Positions 34,875 to 45,684 of a stretch of DNA of 64,000 nucleotides are shown here, piece by piece (within the stretch, counting starts at the first letter, position 1; each line of letters begins with the position of its first letter). The DNA comes from Mycolicibacterium sp. P1-5 (GTDB taxonomy: Bacteria; Actinomycetota; Actinomycetes; Mycobacteriales; Mycobacteriaceae): assembly GCF_008329565.1 (NCBI RefSeq), contig NZ_NPKT01000002.1, positions 372,001-436,000 of the forward strand, in the 5' to 3' direction. The translations under genes and the position numbers were made by a program. The notes under the pieces were generated by a model. It ran no database searches, was not told the DNA's origin, and saw only the letters and a program-made list of their open reading frames with translations.

Positions 34875-35176
34875 CCTCTCCACGAGGTGGCGTGTGTCAA
34901 GAGGCCGGGCAGCCAAACAATGAGCACCGGCGTCACACCGGTTAGCGGCGCCAAGATCAATCCAATCCCGAAGGCGCCGTTGCGCGGATTGCCACCGCGG
35001 TGGTACACGAATGCGCCGGCAATCACCATGACCGCCGCGGTCACGCATATCGAGATGACCGCCGTTGCTGACGCCTTTGAAACCAGGATGGCACCCGCTG
35101 CGAGCCCCCAGAACACCCCACCTGCGAGCGCGCCGACCAGAGTTGCCCTGCGCCAGTCGAGGACCCGTCCTGCCAT
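34871..35176 (-). CDS. small three-helix membrane protein
   Basis: 101 residues from ATG 35176 after GGAGG. Three predicted helices: about 11-33 (ATLVGALAGGVFWGLAAGAI), 37-58 (AVISICVTAAVMVIAGAFVY) and 72-92 (IGLILAPLTGVTPVLIVWLP). No family recognised. It follows the WDP-type gene by 90 bases on the same strand, which suggests one accessory unit of cargo-like protein plus two small membrane proteins. Confidence 0.65.
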   Translation of the reverse strand: MAGRVLDWRRATLVGALAGGVFWGLAAGAILVSKASATAVISICVTAAVMVIAGAFVYHRGGNPRNGAFGIGLILAPLTGVTPVLIVWLPGLLTHATSWRG

Positions 35177-35266
35177 GTCAGTGCCTCCATTGTTCAGCGA
35201 GCAATGAATGTACTGGGGCGCGCCCACCAGCGGCCCTCGAACTTGCCATTGTCGTTACTCCTGACT

Positions 35267-36751
35267 TCAGCGCGGGGCAACGAACTCGTCGCCCCGCAAT
35301 GGTGTGTACGTCCGTATCACCGGAACGTCACCTGCATTCACTGGTCCGAAGGAGGTGAAGTTGCCTGGCGAGATAATCGACATCGGCGGCGTGATCGGCA
35401 CGGCTTGTGGTCCGTGCACCGGCCCAATCTGCGGAGGCTCGATCTGCGGTACGACGCTATTGAAACTGGTGATGATCGTGGGGTCTCCGATGTCCTTGTG
35501 AGGAAGTAGACCAATCATCGGCCCGGACGCGTCGTCGGTGAAGCTTGGCCAGGATTGCAGCAACGGCGTGGTCGTTCCGTTCAGGTCACTGTAAATCTCA
35601 AGCGCAGGAAAGGAAGTGACGTTGCCACCCACCCGCGGCCCGTCAGCTCCTGGGCTGATGGCCAGTGTGCCGTTAACGCTGAATGGAATGGCTTTCGCGG
35701 GCACTTCGCCACCTGGAGAGAAGGGATCGGCGGCGTTGTAACGCAGCAGGACTGCACCGTTTGTTTGTTGTACTGCTGAAACGTCGGGCGTGCCAGCCCT
35801 GACTTGGCCGGTATCGGCATTCACTGACGGGTTTTGGCGGGCGACGATGATCCCGTTTTCGAAGTCGGTGTAAACGGCGACGCGCGACTCTTCGGGTCCG
35901 ATGTAGGGCGAGAAGCCGCGGTTATCGCCGACGTTGTTGTCGTACGGCAGCATGTGACCGTTATCGAAGGGCGGGAGTTCTATTGCCGGCGCCCACACGT
36001 CTTTACTCGGAATGAACAGGTTCGTGCGCACCACACCTTGGCCCGGTACCGGCTTTATCCGGGCTACCACGATATTTGCATCCACACCTTGGTTTTTCGG
36101 GTTGTAGCTGTGCGGATCCAGAGCGGCGGCCGTCGTCCAGTCGCTTGTGCTGGCCGGGTCGCGTCCGAACGTCCTACGGAACGCGTCGATTTGGTTGCGC
36201 TTCTGCTCGGAATCAGGAGCTATCGGCGCTTCGGCGCTATCACCGTCGGCGATATCTGACGTCGCGTTGTCGACGGCGGTGGCGAGGTGCCGATCGGTCG
36301 AATCAGCGCGCCGCAGGAGATCGACAATCGCATCGCGGACGATCTGTAGGTGCCGCTGGTTTTCGGCCTCTTGCTTGGGGTCTGCCGAGTGGAAGCACTC
36401 GAGCGAGCTGGTCGCTATGTCGATGGAGATGCCCCAGCGGTCGGCCATGCGCTGGATACGGGTCCACTCCGCCTTGATGGACTCCACCTCGGAAGCCGCG
36501 GACGAGACGTCACGCCCTGCTTGGTCGCATTCGTCGGCGTGGTGGAGCAGGCTGTTGCCGATAACTTGTGCCCTGGCAGTGGCCGCCTCCTGCGAGGCGC
36601 CTTGCCATTCCAGTTTTGCGATGATCGCGCCTTGGTTGTGTGCGACGTCGCGGAAGTGAGTCGCCCGCTCGGTCGCTGCGTTCGCAACCGAGCGCATAGA
36701 CCCTGGATCCCACCGGTCGAGATCCGCCAGCGAAATGCCCACGGCTAGCAA
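35267..36751 (-). CDS. large ESX-cargo-like protein with N-terminal WDP domain
   Basis: 494 residues from TTG 36751; GTG 36742 is possible. The N-terminal ~170 residues are helical and start AVGISLADLDRWDPGSM with a later AKLEWQGASQEAATARAQ (WXG-like turn). This is the pattern of large mycobacterial proteins predicted to be type VII cargo. The C-terminal ~290 residues start near FRRTFGRDPASTSDWTTAAA and form a beta-rich domain (VVARIKPVPGQGVVRTNLFI, GFSPYIGPEESRVAVYTDFE) ending in a Pro-rich tail. I do not recognise a catalytic motif. Base use is less GC-rich than in neighbours, and a fragment of a second copy lies at 28110, so acquired or shuffled DNA is plausible. Confidence 0.75.
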   Translation of the reverse strand: MLAVGISLADLDRWDPGSMRSVANAATERATHFRDVAHNQGAIIAKLEWQGASQEAATARAQVIGNSLLHHADECDQAGRDVSSAASEVESIKAEWTRIQRMADRWGISIDIATSSLECFHSADPKQEAENQRHLQIVRDAIVDLLRRADSTDRHLATAVDNATSDIADGDSAEAPIAPDSEQKRNQIDAFRRTFGRDPASTSDWTTAAALDPHSYNPKNQGVDANIVVARIKPVPGQGVVRTNLFIPSKDVWAPAIELPPFDNGHMLPYDNNVGDNRGFSPYIGPEESRVAVYTDFENGIIVARQNPSVNADTGQVRAGTPDVSAVQQTNGAVLLRYNAADPFSPGGEVPAKAIPFSVNGTLAISPGADGPRVGGNVTSFPALEIYSDLNGTTTPLLQSWPSFTDDASGPMIGLLPHKDIGDPTIITSFNSVVPQIEPPQIGPVHGPQAVPITPPMSIISPGNFTSFGPVNAGDVPVIRTYTPLRGDEFVAPR

Positions 36752-36916
36752 ATTACTGGTGTTAGTGGCTCACCGGTATTCAGTGGGGCACCGGAATCGA
36801 GATCGACGCTGGCGCGGGAAAACGCGAGAGCGGGACACGCTGGCGTCGATCTCGGCGTTGCCGCCGGAGGCTGACGGGAACAAATCCGGAACACCCGCCG
36901 TTGGGCCTTTTGACAA

Positions 36917-36937
36917 CTTGAGTGAAATCGACTCAAC
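36917..36937. promoter_or_regulatory. HAIR operator (HspR site) 1 upstream of dnaK
   Basis: CTTGAGT, seven bases (GAAATCG), then ACTCAAC: one base off the HspR consensus CTTGAGT-N7-ACTCAAG. Just upstream of TTGACA at 36944. Confidence 0.9.
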
Positions 36938-36943
36938 TCTGGC

Positions 36944-36949
36944 TTGACA
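36944..36949 (+). promoter_or_regulatory. -35 box of the dnaK promoter
   Basis: A perfect TTGACA lies between the two HspR sites. A clear -10 box is not obvious at 17-18 bases, so the start site is uncertain. Confidence 0.5.
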
Positions 36950-36971
36950 GCCGCCTGGCGGCAGGGGCAGT

Positions 36972-36992
36972 CTTGAGCCTGGTTCGCTCAGA
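36972..36992. promoter_or_regulatory. HAIR-like operator 2 upstream of dnaK
   Basis: CTTGAGC, seven bases (CTGGTTC), then GCTCAGA. A weaker second HspR site, as in other mycobacteria. It lies downstream of the -35 box, where repressor would block the promoter. Confidence 0.7.
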
Positions 36993-37023
36993 CCCAAAGA
37001 CGTAACTATCAGGAGGATTCAAC

Positions 37024-38870
<1,847 letters not shown>

Positions 38871-38874
<4 letters not shown>

Positions 38875-39503
38875 GTGAAGGTCGCGAGGAAGAACCGGTA
38901 ACTGTCACGGACAAGCGCCGAATCGACCCCCTGACCGGAGAAGTTCGCGAGTCCTCCGGCCCGGCCCCCAGTGGGTCGGCGCCGGAGGCGGCGGACGCCG
39001 GCGGGGAGCAGGCCGACAAGGTCGCCGAACTCACCGCCGATCTGCAGCGTGTGCAAGCCGACTTCGCCAACTACCGCAAGCGCGCGCTGCGCGATCAGCA
39101 GGTGGCCGGCGAACGGGCCAAGGCCGCCGTGGTGAGCCAGCTGCTCACCGTGCTCGACGACCTCGACCGCGCCCGCAGCCACGGCGATCTGGAGACCGGC
39201 CCGTTGAAGTCGGTCGCCGACAAGCTGACGGCCGCTCTGGCCGGGCTTGGCCTGACGGCCTTCGGCGCTGAGGGCGACGAGTTCGACCCGTCGCTGCACG
39301 AAGCTGTTCAGCACGAGGGTGAAGGCTCCAAGCCGGTGCTGGGCACCGTGATGCGGCAGGGCTACCGGCTCGGCGATCAGGTGCTGCGGCATGCGCTCGT
39401 CGGAGTGGTCGACACCGTCGACGACGGCACCTCGACACCTAAGAACGCCGACACGCCCGTCAACGGCGAGCAGACTGGCGCGCAGAACGCAGAATCGAAT
39501 TAA
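38871..39503 (+). CDS. grpE: nucleotide exchange factor GrpE
   Basis: 210 residues from GTG overlapping dnaK. An acidic and low-complexity N terminus is followed by a coiled coil (about 45-80, [20 protein letters not shown]) and the beta domain ([35 protein letters not shown]) that opens the DnaK nucleotide site. C-terminal Asn/Thr tail. Second gene of the dnaK operon. Confidence 0.98.
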
Positions 39504-39553
39504 CGCAGGATCGGATCAACAACGTGACAAACGGTGAGAGGGGGTGACGCGGC

Positions 39554-40732
39554 ATGGTTCAACGCGAATGGGTTGAGAAGGATTTCTACAAGGTGCTCGG
39601 CGTCTCCTCCGACGCCAGCGAGGACGAGATCAAGCGGGTGGCCCGCAAGCTGCTCGCCGAGAATCACCCGGACCGCAACCCCGATAACGCCGCAGCCGAC
39701 GAGCGCTATAAGGAGGTCGGCGAGGCCAGGGACGTCCTGACCGATCCGGCCAAGCGCAAAGAGTACGACGAGACCCGGCGGATGTTCGCCGGCGGTGGTT
39801 TCCGCCGCGGCAACGGCGGCGGCAACTTCGGCGGGTTCAGTGGCTACGGCGCCGACGGCGGCGAGTTCAATTTGAACGACCTGTTCGACACAGCCAGCCA
39901 GACCGGCGGTACCAACATCGGCGATCTGTTCGGTGGACTGTTCGGACGCGGAGCTCAACCACGGCCCAGCCGGCCGCGGCGCGGCAAGGACCTGGAGACC
40001 GAGACCGATCTCGATTTCCTGGAGGCGACCAAGGGTGTCGCCATGCCGCTGCGGCTGACCAGCCCGGCGCCGTGCACGAATTGCCATGGCAGCGGCGCGC
40101 GTCCGGGTACCAGCCCCAAGGTGTGTCCGACGTGCAACGGCTCCGGGGTGATCAACCGCAATCAGGGCGCGTTCGGGTTCTCCGAGCCGTGCACCGACTG
40201 CCGGGGTAGTGGCTCGATCATCGAGCACCCCTGCGACGAGTGCCATGGCACCGGGGTCACCACCCGGACCCGGACGATCAACGTCCGGATCCCGCCGGGC
40301 GTCGAGGATGGTCAGCGCATCCGGCTGGCCGGTCAGGGCGAGGCCGGGTTACGCGGTGCGCCGTCGGGTGATCTGTACGTCACCGTGCACGTGCGGCCCG
40401 ACAAGGTGTTCGGCCGTGACGGCGACGACCTGACCGTGACGGTCCCGGTGAGCTTTACTGAACTAGCTTTGGGGACAACGCTTTCCGTGCCAACCCTGGA
40501 GGGCAAGGTCGGTGTGCGGGTGCCGAAGGGCACCGCCGACGGCCGGATCCTGCGGGTGCGTGGGCGCGGTGTGCCCAAGCGCAACGGCGGTCACGGTGAC
40601 CTGTTGGTCACCGTCAAGGTGGCGGTGCCACCCAACCTCGAGGGGCAGGCGTTGGAGGCGCTGGAGGCCTATGCGGCCACCGAGCGGTCCAGCGGTTTCG
40701 ACCCCCGGGCGGGATGGGCGGGTAACCGCTGA
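39554..40732 (+). CDS. dnaJ: co-chaperone DnaJ (Hsp40)
   Basis: 392 residues. J domain (about 10-75) with the HPD motif in ENHPDRNPDNAAADERYKEV. A Gly/Phe-rich stretch follows (RGNGGGNFGGFSGYG). Four zinc motifs: CTNCHGSGA, CPTCNGSGV, CTDCRGSGS, CDECHGTGV. Then the C-terminal substrate domains (VRIPPGVEDGQRIRLAGQGE). It delivers substrates to DnaK and triggers its ATPase. The Mtb equivalent is dnaJ1 (Rv0352). Its TGA shares one base with the hspR ATG. The codon count fits the usual length. Confidence 0.98.
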   Translation: MVQREWVEKDFYKVLGVSSDASEDEIKRVARKLLAENHPDRNPDNAAADERYKEVGEARDVLTDPAKRKEYDETRRMFAGGGFRRGNGGGNFGGFSGYGADGGEFNLNDLFDTASQTGGTNIGDLFGGLFGRGAQPRPSRPRRGKDLETETDLDFLEATKGVAMPLRLTSPAPCTNCHGSGARPGTSPKVCPTCNGSGVINRNQGAFGFSEPCTDCRGSGSIIEHPCDECHGTGVTTRTRTINVRIPPGVEDGQRIRLAGQGEAGLRGAPSGDLYVTVHVRPDKVFGRDGDDLTVTVPVSFTELALGTTLSVPTLEGKVGVRVPKGTADGRILRVRGRGVPKRNGGHGDLLVTVKVAVPPNLEGQALEALEAYAATERSSGFDPRAGWAGNR

Positions 40733-41115
40733 TGGCCGCCGCCAACGAGTCTCGGGAGACCCGGACGTTCCTGATCTCGGTGGCCGCCGAGCTGGCCGGT
40801 ATGCATGCGCAGACCCTGCGCACCTACGACCGGCTCGGTCTGGTCAGCCCCCGGCGTAGTTCCGGTGGCGGACGGCGCTATTCGGAACGCGATGTCGAGC
40901 TGTTGCGCGAAGTGCAGCGGCTGTCGCAGGACGAAGGCGTCAACCTCGCGGGGATCAAGCGGATCATCGAGCTGACCAATCAGGTCGAGGCTCTGCAGTC
41001 CCGCCTCCAGGAGATGATCGGCGAGCTTGAGGCGTTGCGCGCCAACCAGCGTCGTGATTTGGCGGTGGTGCCGAAGAGCACCGCCCTGGTGGTCTGGAAG
41101 CCGCGCGGGCGCTAG
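40732..41115 (+). CDS. hspR: HspR, MerR-family heat-shock repressor
   Basis: 127 residues. MerR-type helix-turn-helix (about 15-75): FLISVAAELAGMHAQTLRTY and RRYSERDVELLREVQRLSQD. A short coiled coil follows (QVEALQSRLQEMIGELEALR), then the hydrophobic end VVPKSTALVVWKP. With DnaK as co-repressor it binds HAIR sites upstream of dnaK and clpB (both seen here) and is released on heat stress. Its TAG overlaps the stop of the opposite-strand epimerase gene in CTAG. Confidence 0.97.
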   Translation: MAAANESRETRTFLISVAAELAGMHAQTLRTYDRLGLVSPRRSSGGGRRYSERDVELLREVQRLSQDEGVNLAGIKRIIELTNQVEALQSRLQEMIGELEALRANQRRDLAVVPKSTALVVWKPRGR

Positions 41116-42014
41116 CGCACGCGAATCGTGAACACCGAGACTGCGGGTCGCCCCGGCGCCGCGGCGCGGTAGAGACCGGCACACAACGCATTGGTCGGCG
41201 CGGCCATCGGCTCCAGACCCACGACGTCGTCGTTGGCCGGTGCGAAGATCTGCGCGGCCGGGAACCCGTGGTCGAAGACCACCTCGATGCGGCGGTCGCC
41301 GCCGGCGAGTGCGAACACCCCGCCCGGCGGCACCGCGTCGTACCCGTCGTCAAATGTCCTGTCGCCCAGCTTCTCCGAGTAGGCCGGCCAGTCCTCGACC
41401 TCGCCGGTCGGGATACCTCGTTCGTCCACCGGCAGATGGTGCAGCGGCGGCGTCTCCAGCGTCCACTCTGATCGTGGGACCCCGGGAATGGTCAGGTAGG
41501 GGTGGAAGCCGTAACAGAGCGGCACCGCCGCCGAGGTGGTGGCCGTGACCGTGGTCTCCACCGTCAGTGCCCGATCAGTCAGCGTGATCTCCAGGGTGAC
41601 CACATGCGGGAACGGAAAGCTGGCCAGCAACGCCGGCCGGCTGCCGTAGTCCAAGTCGGCGATGAGCCGGTTCTCCGATTGCTCGGTGACCAGCCAGCCC
41701 GGGTAGGCCGCAAGGACGCCATGGATCGGCAGGCCGTGCGGGTCGGTGCGCACGCCCCCCTTCCCCGGCGTCAACGTCACCGCGCCACCGTCGACCTCAT
41801 AGGTGTTGGTGCTCAATCGATTAGCCCACGGGTACAGGATCGGGATACCCAGCGTCTTACCGTCGCTCAGATAGGCCTGCAGGCCCCGGCGCTGGCCCAG
41901 TAGCTCGACTCCGTCATCGGACAGTGAGGTGCAGACCATGCCCGCAGACGGCACATAGGTCGCCGTCAATGGTGAGGACGGATCATGCAGAACAACGGAC
42001 GGCGGCTCGGCCAT
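41112..42014 (-). CDS. aldose 1-epimerase (mutarotase) family protein
   Basis: 300 residues. Galactose-mutarotase-like beta sandwich: YPWANRLSTNTYEVDGG (sugar contact), PIHGVLAAYPGWLVTEQ (first His), VPLCYGFHPYLTIPG (second His), and a distal FDHGFPAAQIFAP (probable acid further on). It interconverts sugar anomers, possibly glucose-6-phosphate in the relatives called YeaD. Cytosolic. No sugar operon is nearby. The 20-base gap to the upstream 85-residue gene suggests co-transcription. Confidence 0.88.
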   Translation of the reverse strand: MAEPPSVVLHDPSSPLTATYVPSAGMVCTSLSDDGVELLGQRRGLQAYLSDGKTLGIPILYPWANRLSTNTYEVDGGAVTLTPGKGGVRTDPHGLPIHGVLAAYPGWLVTEQSENRLIADLDYGSRPALLASFPFPHVVTLEITLTDRALTVETTVTATTSAAVPLCYGFHPYLTIPGVPRSEWTLETPPLHHLPVDERGIPTGEVEDWPAYSEKLGDRTFDDGYDAVPPGGVFALAGGDRRIEVVFDHGFPAAQIFAPANDDVVGLEPMAAPTNALCAGLYRAAAPGRPAVSVFTIRVR

Positions 42015-42034
42015 CGTCCGATCCTATCGACGCG

Positions 42035-42292
42035 CTACAGGCTCGGTGGGGAGAGCACACCGTCGCGGCGGGCTCGGCCGAAATTCGCCATCACCCGATC
42101 CACCACGATGGCGTAGGCGCCACCGCTGTTGAGGATGTCGTCTCGATCGTGACGACGAAGGTAGGTATCCAACCGGCGCTCCAGCGGCCAGTCCCAGTAC
42201 GTCAGTTCGGTGTAGGGGGAGCAGAGAAATTCCCACGCGATGGCGTCGAGTTCCCGGACGCCGTTCTCGTCGGCCGCATCGGCAGGTGTCAT
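42035..42292 (-). CDS. small conserved hypothetical protein
   Basis: 85 residues from ATG 42292; GTG 42295 is adjacent. Acidic at the N terminus (DAADENGVRELDAIAWEFLC), then TELTYWDWPLERRLDTYLRR and NSGGAYAIVVDRVMANFG. Rich in Trp and Tyr, no membrane helix. No family recognised. It is the first gene before the epimerase, 20 bases away. Confidence 0.6.
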   Translation of the reverse strand: MTPADAADENGVRELDAIAWEFLCSPYTELTYWDWPLERRLDTYLRRHDRDDILNSGGAYAIVVDRVMANFGRARRDGVLSPPSL

Positions 42293-42377
42293 CACAGCCC
42301 CTCACTGGTGCCACCCCGCCCTCAGACATTCTCGTCCTCGAGCCCGCACATAGGAAGGGGTAAATATTGGCGAGCTC

Positions 42378-43553
42378 TCAGCCCGGCGGATCGTGCTGGA
42401 TGCGCTCGGCCGGTGCGCCCTTGGCCAGCAGAGCATCGCGGGTGGCACGCACCATCGCGGGACCGCCACAGATCAGGATCTGCCGGTCGCCCCAGCCGCC
42501 GTACTTGGTGACCACCTCGGGCAGCCGTCCGGTCTGGCGCACATGAAGTCCGCGTGGCGGCTGGACGTCGGGATAGTCCGCTGCCCACGGTGGGTCGCTG
42601 GAGTACTCCGACACCGGCGACACCGACAGCCACGGGTTGGAGGCGGCGATCTCCCACAGGGTTCGCAGGTCGTACAGCTCGCAGGGGTAGCGCGCACCGA
42701 AGAACAGGTGCACCCGCGGGTTCTCGCCGAACCGGCACAGGTCCATGATCAGTGCGCGCAGCGGGGCCAGGCCGGTACTGCCTGCCACCATCAGCACATC
42801 ACCGCCGTCGCGGTCGACCTCCATCGCGCCGTGCGGGCTGGACAGTCGCCACCGATCACCGGGCCGGGTCTCGGCGACGATCGAATTGCTGACCATGCCA
42901 CCGGCCACCGAGCGGACGTGGAACTCGATGAAGCCGTCCGGGTCGGGCGGCATGGCAGGGGACAGGAACCGCCAGCGTCGCGGCCACTGGGGGACCTGGA
43001 CGTTCACATACTGCCCCGGGTGATACGGCATCGGCCGGTCCAGGTGCAGGCGGACAACCGCGAGGTCGCGGGAGACCCGGTGGTGTTCGAGGACGGTGCC
43101 GTCCCACCACGCCGGGCCGTCCTCGGCGTCGGCCGCCCCGGCCATGATGCCGGTGATCAGATTGATGGCTTGGACGGCGGCGTCGTCGACGGCCGGTGTC
43201 CAGCTGTCGCCCAACCGGCTGCGCATCGCGGAGTACCACGCTTGCCGCATGCTGTCGTAATGCCGTTGTGTGACACCGTATTTGCGGTGATCCCGGCCGA
43301 GTTGGGCGAGGAAGGCGACCGGCGCCTGGGCGCGCTGCGCGACGAATTCGCCGAACACCCAGTGCATCGCCTGCCCGAAGGCGGCCCGTTGCGGTGCTAG
43401 TTCGGGCGGGAACAGGTCGCGCACTTCGGCGTCGAGGGCGAACCACCGGGTGTAGAAGCCATGGAGTAGCTCGTGGGATGCGGACTGTGGCGCCCCCGAA
43501 TCCTCGAACGCAGCCTGCAGCACCGCAAGCGCATCACGATCCTCCAGACCCAC
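42378..43553 (-). CDS. flavohaemoglobin / globin-reductase fusion (Rv0385-like)
   Basis: 391 residues. N-terminal globin (about 1-145; FYTRWFALDAEVRDLFPPEL, then LGRDHRKYGVTQRHYDSMRQ, with His and Tyr near the haem). C-terminal FAD/NAD reductase: PYHPGQYVNVQVP, then WRFLSPAMPPDPDG, then VLMVAGSTGLAPLRAL, and ILICGGPAMVRATRDALLAK. Mtb Rv0385 is the type II flavohaemoglobin of this layout. Proposed roles are handling nitric oxide or oxidising D-lactate; the residues that set this apart cannot be judged by eye. It follows the GAP-family gene. Confidence 0.85.
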   Translation of the reverse strand: MGLEDRDALAVLQAAFEDSGAPQSASHELLHGFYTRWFALDAEVRDLFPPELAPQRAAFGQAMHWVFGEFVAQRAQAPVAFLAQLGRDHRKYGVTQRHYDSMRQAWYSAMRSRLGDSWTPAVDDAAVQAINLITGIMAGAADAEDGPAWWDGTVLEHHRVSRDLAVVRLHLDRPMPYHPGQYVNVQVPQWPRRWRFLSPAMPPDPDGFIEFHVRSVAGGMVSNSIVAETRPGDRWRLSSPHGAMEVDRDGGDVLMVAGSTGLAPLRALIMDLCRFGENPRVHLFFGARYPCELYDLRTLWEIAASNPWLSVSPVSEYSSDPPWAADYPDVQPPRGLHVRQTGRLPEVVTKYGGWGDRQILICGGPAMVRATRDALLAKGAPAERIQHDPPG

Positions 43554-43576
43554 GGCCGCGAGTCTAGGCGCGCGGG

Positions 43577-44245
43577 CTACAGACCGTGAATGCCCTTGTA
43601 CAACACCATGACGCCGATGACGATCAGGATCGCGGCCACCAGCGTCGCGTGCTGGGCCTCCATCCAGTCCTTGAGTTTGGTCAGCGGTTCGTCGAGGCGC
43701 TCACCGGCCACCAGGTAGGCCAGCACCGGCAGCGCCACCGAGGATGCCGCGACGGCGGTGAACACCGCGTCGGCTGTCCAGGCCCCGGTGGTCCCCAGCC
43801 CCGCCGAGCCGATCGCCAAACCCGCTGCGGCACACATGAACAGGACCTTGGGGTTGACGACCACCAGCACGAGCGCGGTCACAAAAGCGCGCGCAGGGCC
43901 GATTCTCGTCATGGATGTCAGCCACTTCGGTGTGTGCTGCGAGCGCTTGCGGGTGAACCACCGGTAGAGCCCGAACACGATCAGCGCCGCCCCGATCACG
44001 ATGCGGAAATACGGCGCCCACGTCGGTTGTCTGTTGAGTCCCCCCAGAGCGTTGGACACCAGCACGAGGACCGCGGTCAGACCGCCGATGCCCAGCACCC
44101 AGCCGGTCAGGAACGCCATGCTGGTCGGCCGGGGCGTGGGCGTGTGCAGCATCAGGATGCCGGGGATGATCGTCAGCGGCGACAGCGTGATGACCAGCGC
44201 AAGTGGGATCAGTTCGGTCAATTCCGAACCCAGACCGGTCGTCAC
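43577..44245 (-). CDS. GAP/Sap-family polytopic membrane protein
   Basis: 222 residues from GTG 44245 after GGAGG; the longer frame to 44353 lacks a ribosome site. Six helices are predicted (about 12-32, 45-65, 75-93, 120-142, 155-175, 200-220). It carries TELIPLALVITLSPLTIIPG and ALVLVVVNPKVLFMCAAAGL, matching the GAP/Sap lipid-addressing family. Second member in this window; partner lipid unknown. Divergent from the Thr-rich membrane protein at 44307. Confidence 0.82.
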   Translation of the reverse strand: MTTGLGSELTELIPLALVITLSPLTIIPGILMLHTPTPRPTSMAFLTGWVLGIGGLTAVLVLVSNALGGLNRQPTWAPYFRIVIGAALIVFGLYRWFTRKRSQHTPKWLTSMTRIGPARAFVTALVLVVVNPKVLFMCAAAGLAIGSAGLGTTGAWTADAVFTAVAASSVALPVLAYLVAGERLDEPLTKLKDWMEAQHATLVAAILIVIGVMVLYKGIHGL

Positions 44246-44306
44246 AGGTACCTCCTGGCGGTAGGCGGACAACGCACGGTCACGGCTGACCGTACTATCT
44301 CTGCCC

Positions 44307-44702
44307 GTGGGCAAGGATGCCGACGAAGAAAAGGGTGATGGCGGGTCGCACACCCTGGTCTACGTCTCCGGGGTGGCAGCGCTGGTGCTGCTGGCGATGC
44401 TGGTGTACGCGGTGCTCGACACCGCCGAGAGCTCACAGCAGCGCGACGGCCCGGTGACGTATGCGCCGGCGATCAGCACGACGACGACGTCTACGAAGAC
44501 GTCCACCACCTCCCGAACGTCGCCGCGGATCTCGACCACCGACATGAACCCGGGCTCCTCGTCGTCGACATCGACGTCTCCGTCGGAGACCTCGAGCGAA
44601 GTGGTCGTTCCATCGGAGTCTGAGTACTCCACTCCCACCACGACGACCACGCTGACCAACCCCTACGCAACGACGTCGGCACCGAACGCCGGACGAACCT
44701 AG
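44307..44702 (+). CDS. single-pass membrane protein with Ser/Thr-rich tail
   Basis: 131 residues from GTG. A short acidic N terminus (GKDADEEKGDGGSH), one helix (about 17-37, YVSGVAALVLLAMLVYAVLD), then ~90 residues mostly Thr, Ser and Pro with no repeats. Same layout as the ini-region PWYR proteins but without the PWYR motif. The tail is likely outside and glycosylated. Function unknown. Four bases separate it from the next gene. Confidence 0.75.
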   Translation: MGKDADEEKGDGGSHTLVYVSGVAALVLLAMLVYAVLDTAESSQQRDGPVTYAPAISTTTTSTKTSTTSRTSPRISTTDMNPGSSSSTSTSPSETSSEVVVPSESEYSTPTTTTTLTNPYATTSAPNAGRT

Positions 44703-44706
44703 GACT

Positions 44707-45651
44707 ATGAGCGCAGCGACCGTCGTCACGATCTTTCATCCGTCCAACCATCCCGCTGATTTCACCGTGTGGGCCGATGGGTTGCGCGCCACCGCGACCG
44801 AAGCAATTGACTTCCGGATTTCGGTACTGACCGATCCGCATCTCGATTGGGGAATCGCCGTCACCTTCGCCAGCGCGGGGGCCCTGCATCACTGGCTGGA
44901 CAGCACCGCACGACAACGCTCGATGAGTGCTGGGCGGGAAAACGGAATATTGTGTGCCACAGCAGATATGGTGATCGGCGAATACGGCGGGGTGCCGGCC
45001 GGAGTGGGGTTCTTCCGGCACAACGTGGCGCTGGGCCGTGCGGACGAATTCGTGGCGGCCGAGGCGCGGCTGGCCGAGGTGAGCGCGCGGTTCAGCGGGT
45101 TCGAGGGATGCTGCACCTTCCCTCCAGCGAACGGTAGCGAGGCATTCGCGGTGCTGCGATTCCGCACCGAGCACCAGCTCGTTACTTGGTTGGAGTCTCC
45201 AGAGCGGTTGGCCGCACTCGGTCCGCTGCGGTCAAGCCTGACGCGTGAATTCTCGCTGGTGTCCTCGACGACAACATTCGGCTCCACGGTGCGAACCGAA
45301 AACGGCCAGACCGCGGTCACGCCGAATTGGAAGACCGCGATGCTGATCCTCTTGGTGCTCTATCCGACGGTGATGCTGCTATCGCGGTTCATGGGCCCGA
45401 TCCTCGACGGCTTCGGTGCTGCGCCCTGGCTGGCATTGTGGCTGAGCCAGGTAGTCAGTGTCGTTGCTCTGCAATGGGTTCTGATGCCCTGGGCCGGACG
45501 GTTGTTCCGGCGCTGGCTGGACCCGATCGACGGTGCGGGGACTCGCATCACCGTCATTGGTGCGGGCCTGCTGGTCGTCGGCTACCTGGCGACGCTGGGC
45601 TTGTTTGCGGCTGTGCAATTTCTGCAGTACTGGGATTATGCGAAGCGCTGA
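44707..45651 (+). CDS. antibiotic-biosynthesis-monooxygenase-like domains fused to membrane helices
   Basis: 314 residues. The N-terminal part holds two ferredoxin-like ABM-type domains (about 1-90 and 100-190; FTVWADGLRATATEAIDFRI and GFEGCCTFPPANGSEAFAVL). They are followed by three helices (about 212-232, 240-260 and 278-302). Such fusions are found in actinobacteria; the ABM-type part may bind an aromatic or haem-like ligand, but this is inferred from fold. Starts four bases after the Thr-rich protein gene, so a two-gene operon is likely. Confidence 0.72.
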   Translation: MSAATVVTIFHPSNHPADFTVWADGLRATATEAIDFRISVLTDPHLDWGIAVTFASAGALHHWLDSTARQRSMSAGRENGILCATADMVIGEYGGVPAGVGFFRHNVALGRADEFVAAEARLAEVSARFSGFEGCCTFPPANGSEAFAVLRFRTEHQLVTWLESPERLAALGPLRSSLTREFSLVSSTTTFGSTVRTENGQTAVTPNWKTAMLILLVLYPTVMLLSRFMGPILDGFGAAPWLALWLSQVVSVVALQWVLMPWAGRLFRRWLDPIDGAGTRITVIGAGLLVVGYLATLGLFAAVQFLQYWDYAKR

Positions 45652-45684
45652 CGTGCGCCCGGGTCGCCCACGTACGGCACGCTT

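Noticed and set aside
34243..36751. Toxin-antitoxin operon
   Set aside because: The WXG-like gene is convergent to the large gene, so they are not one operon, and no known toxin motif is present.
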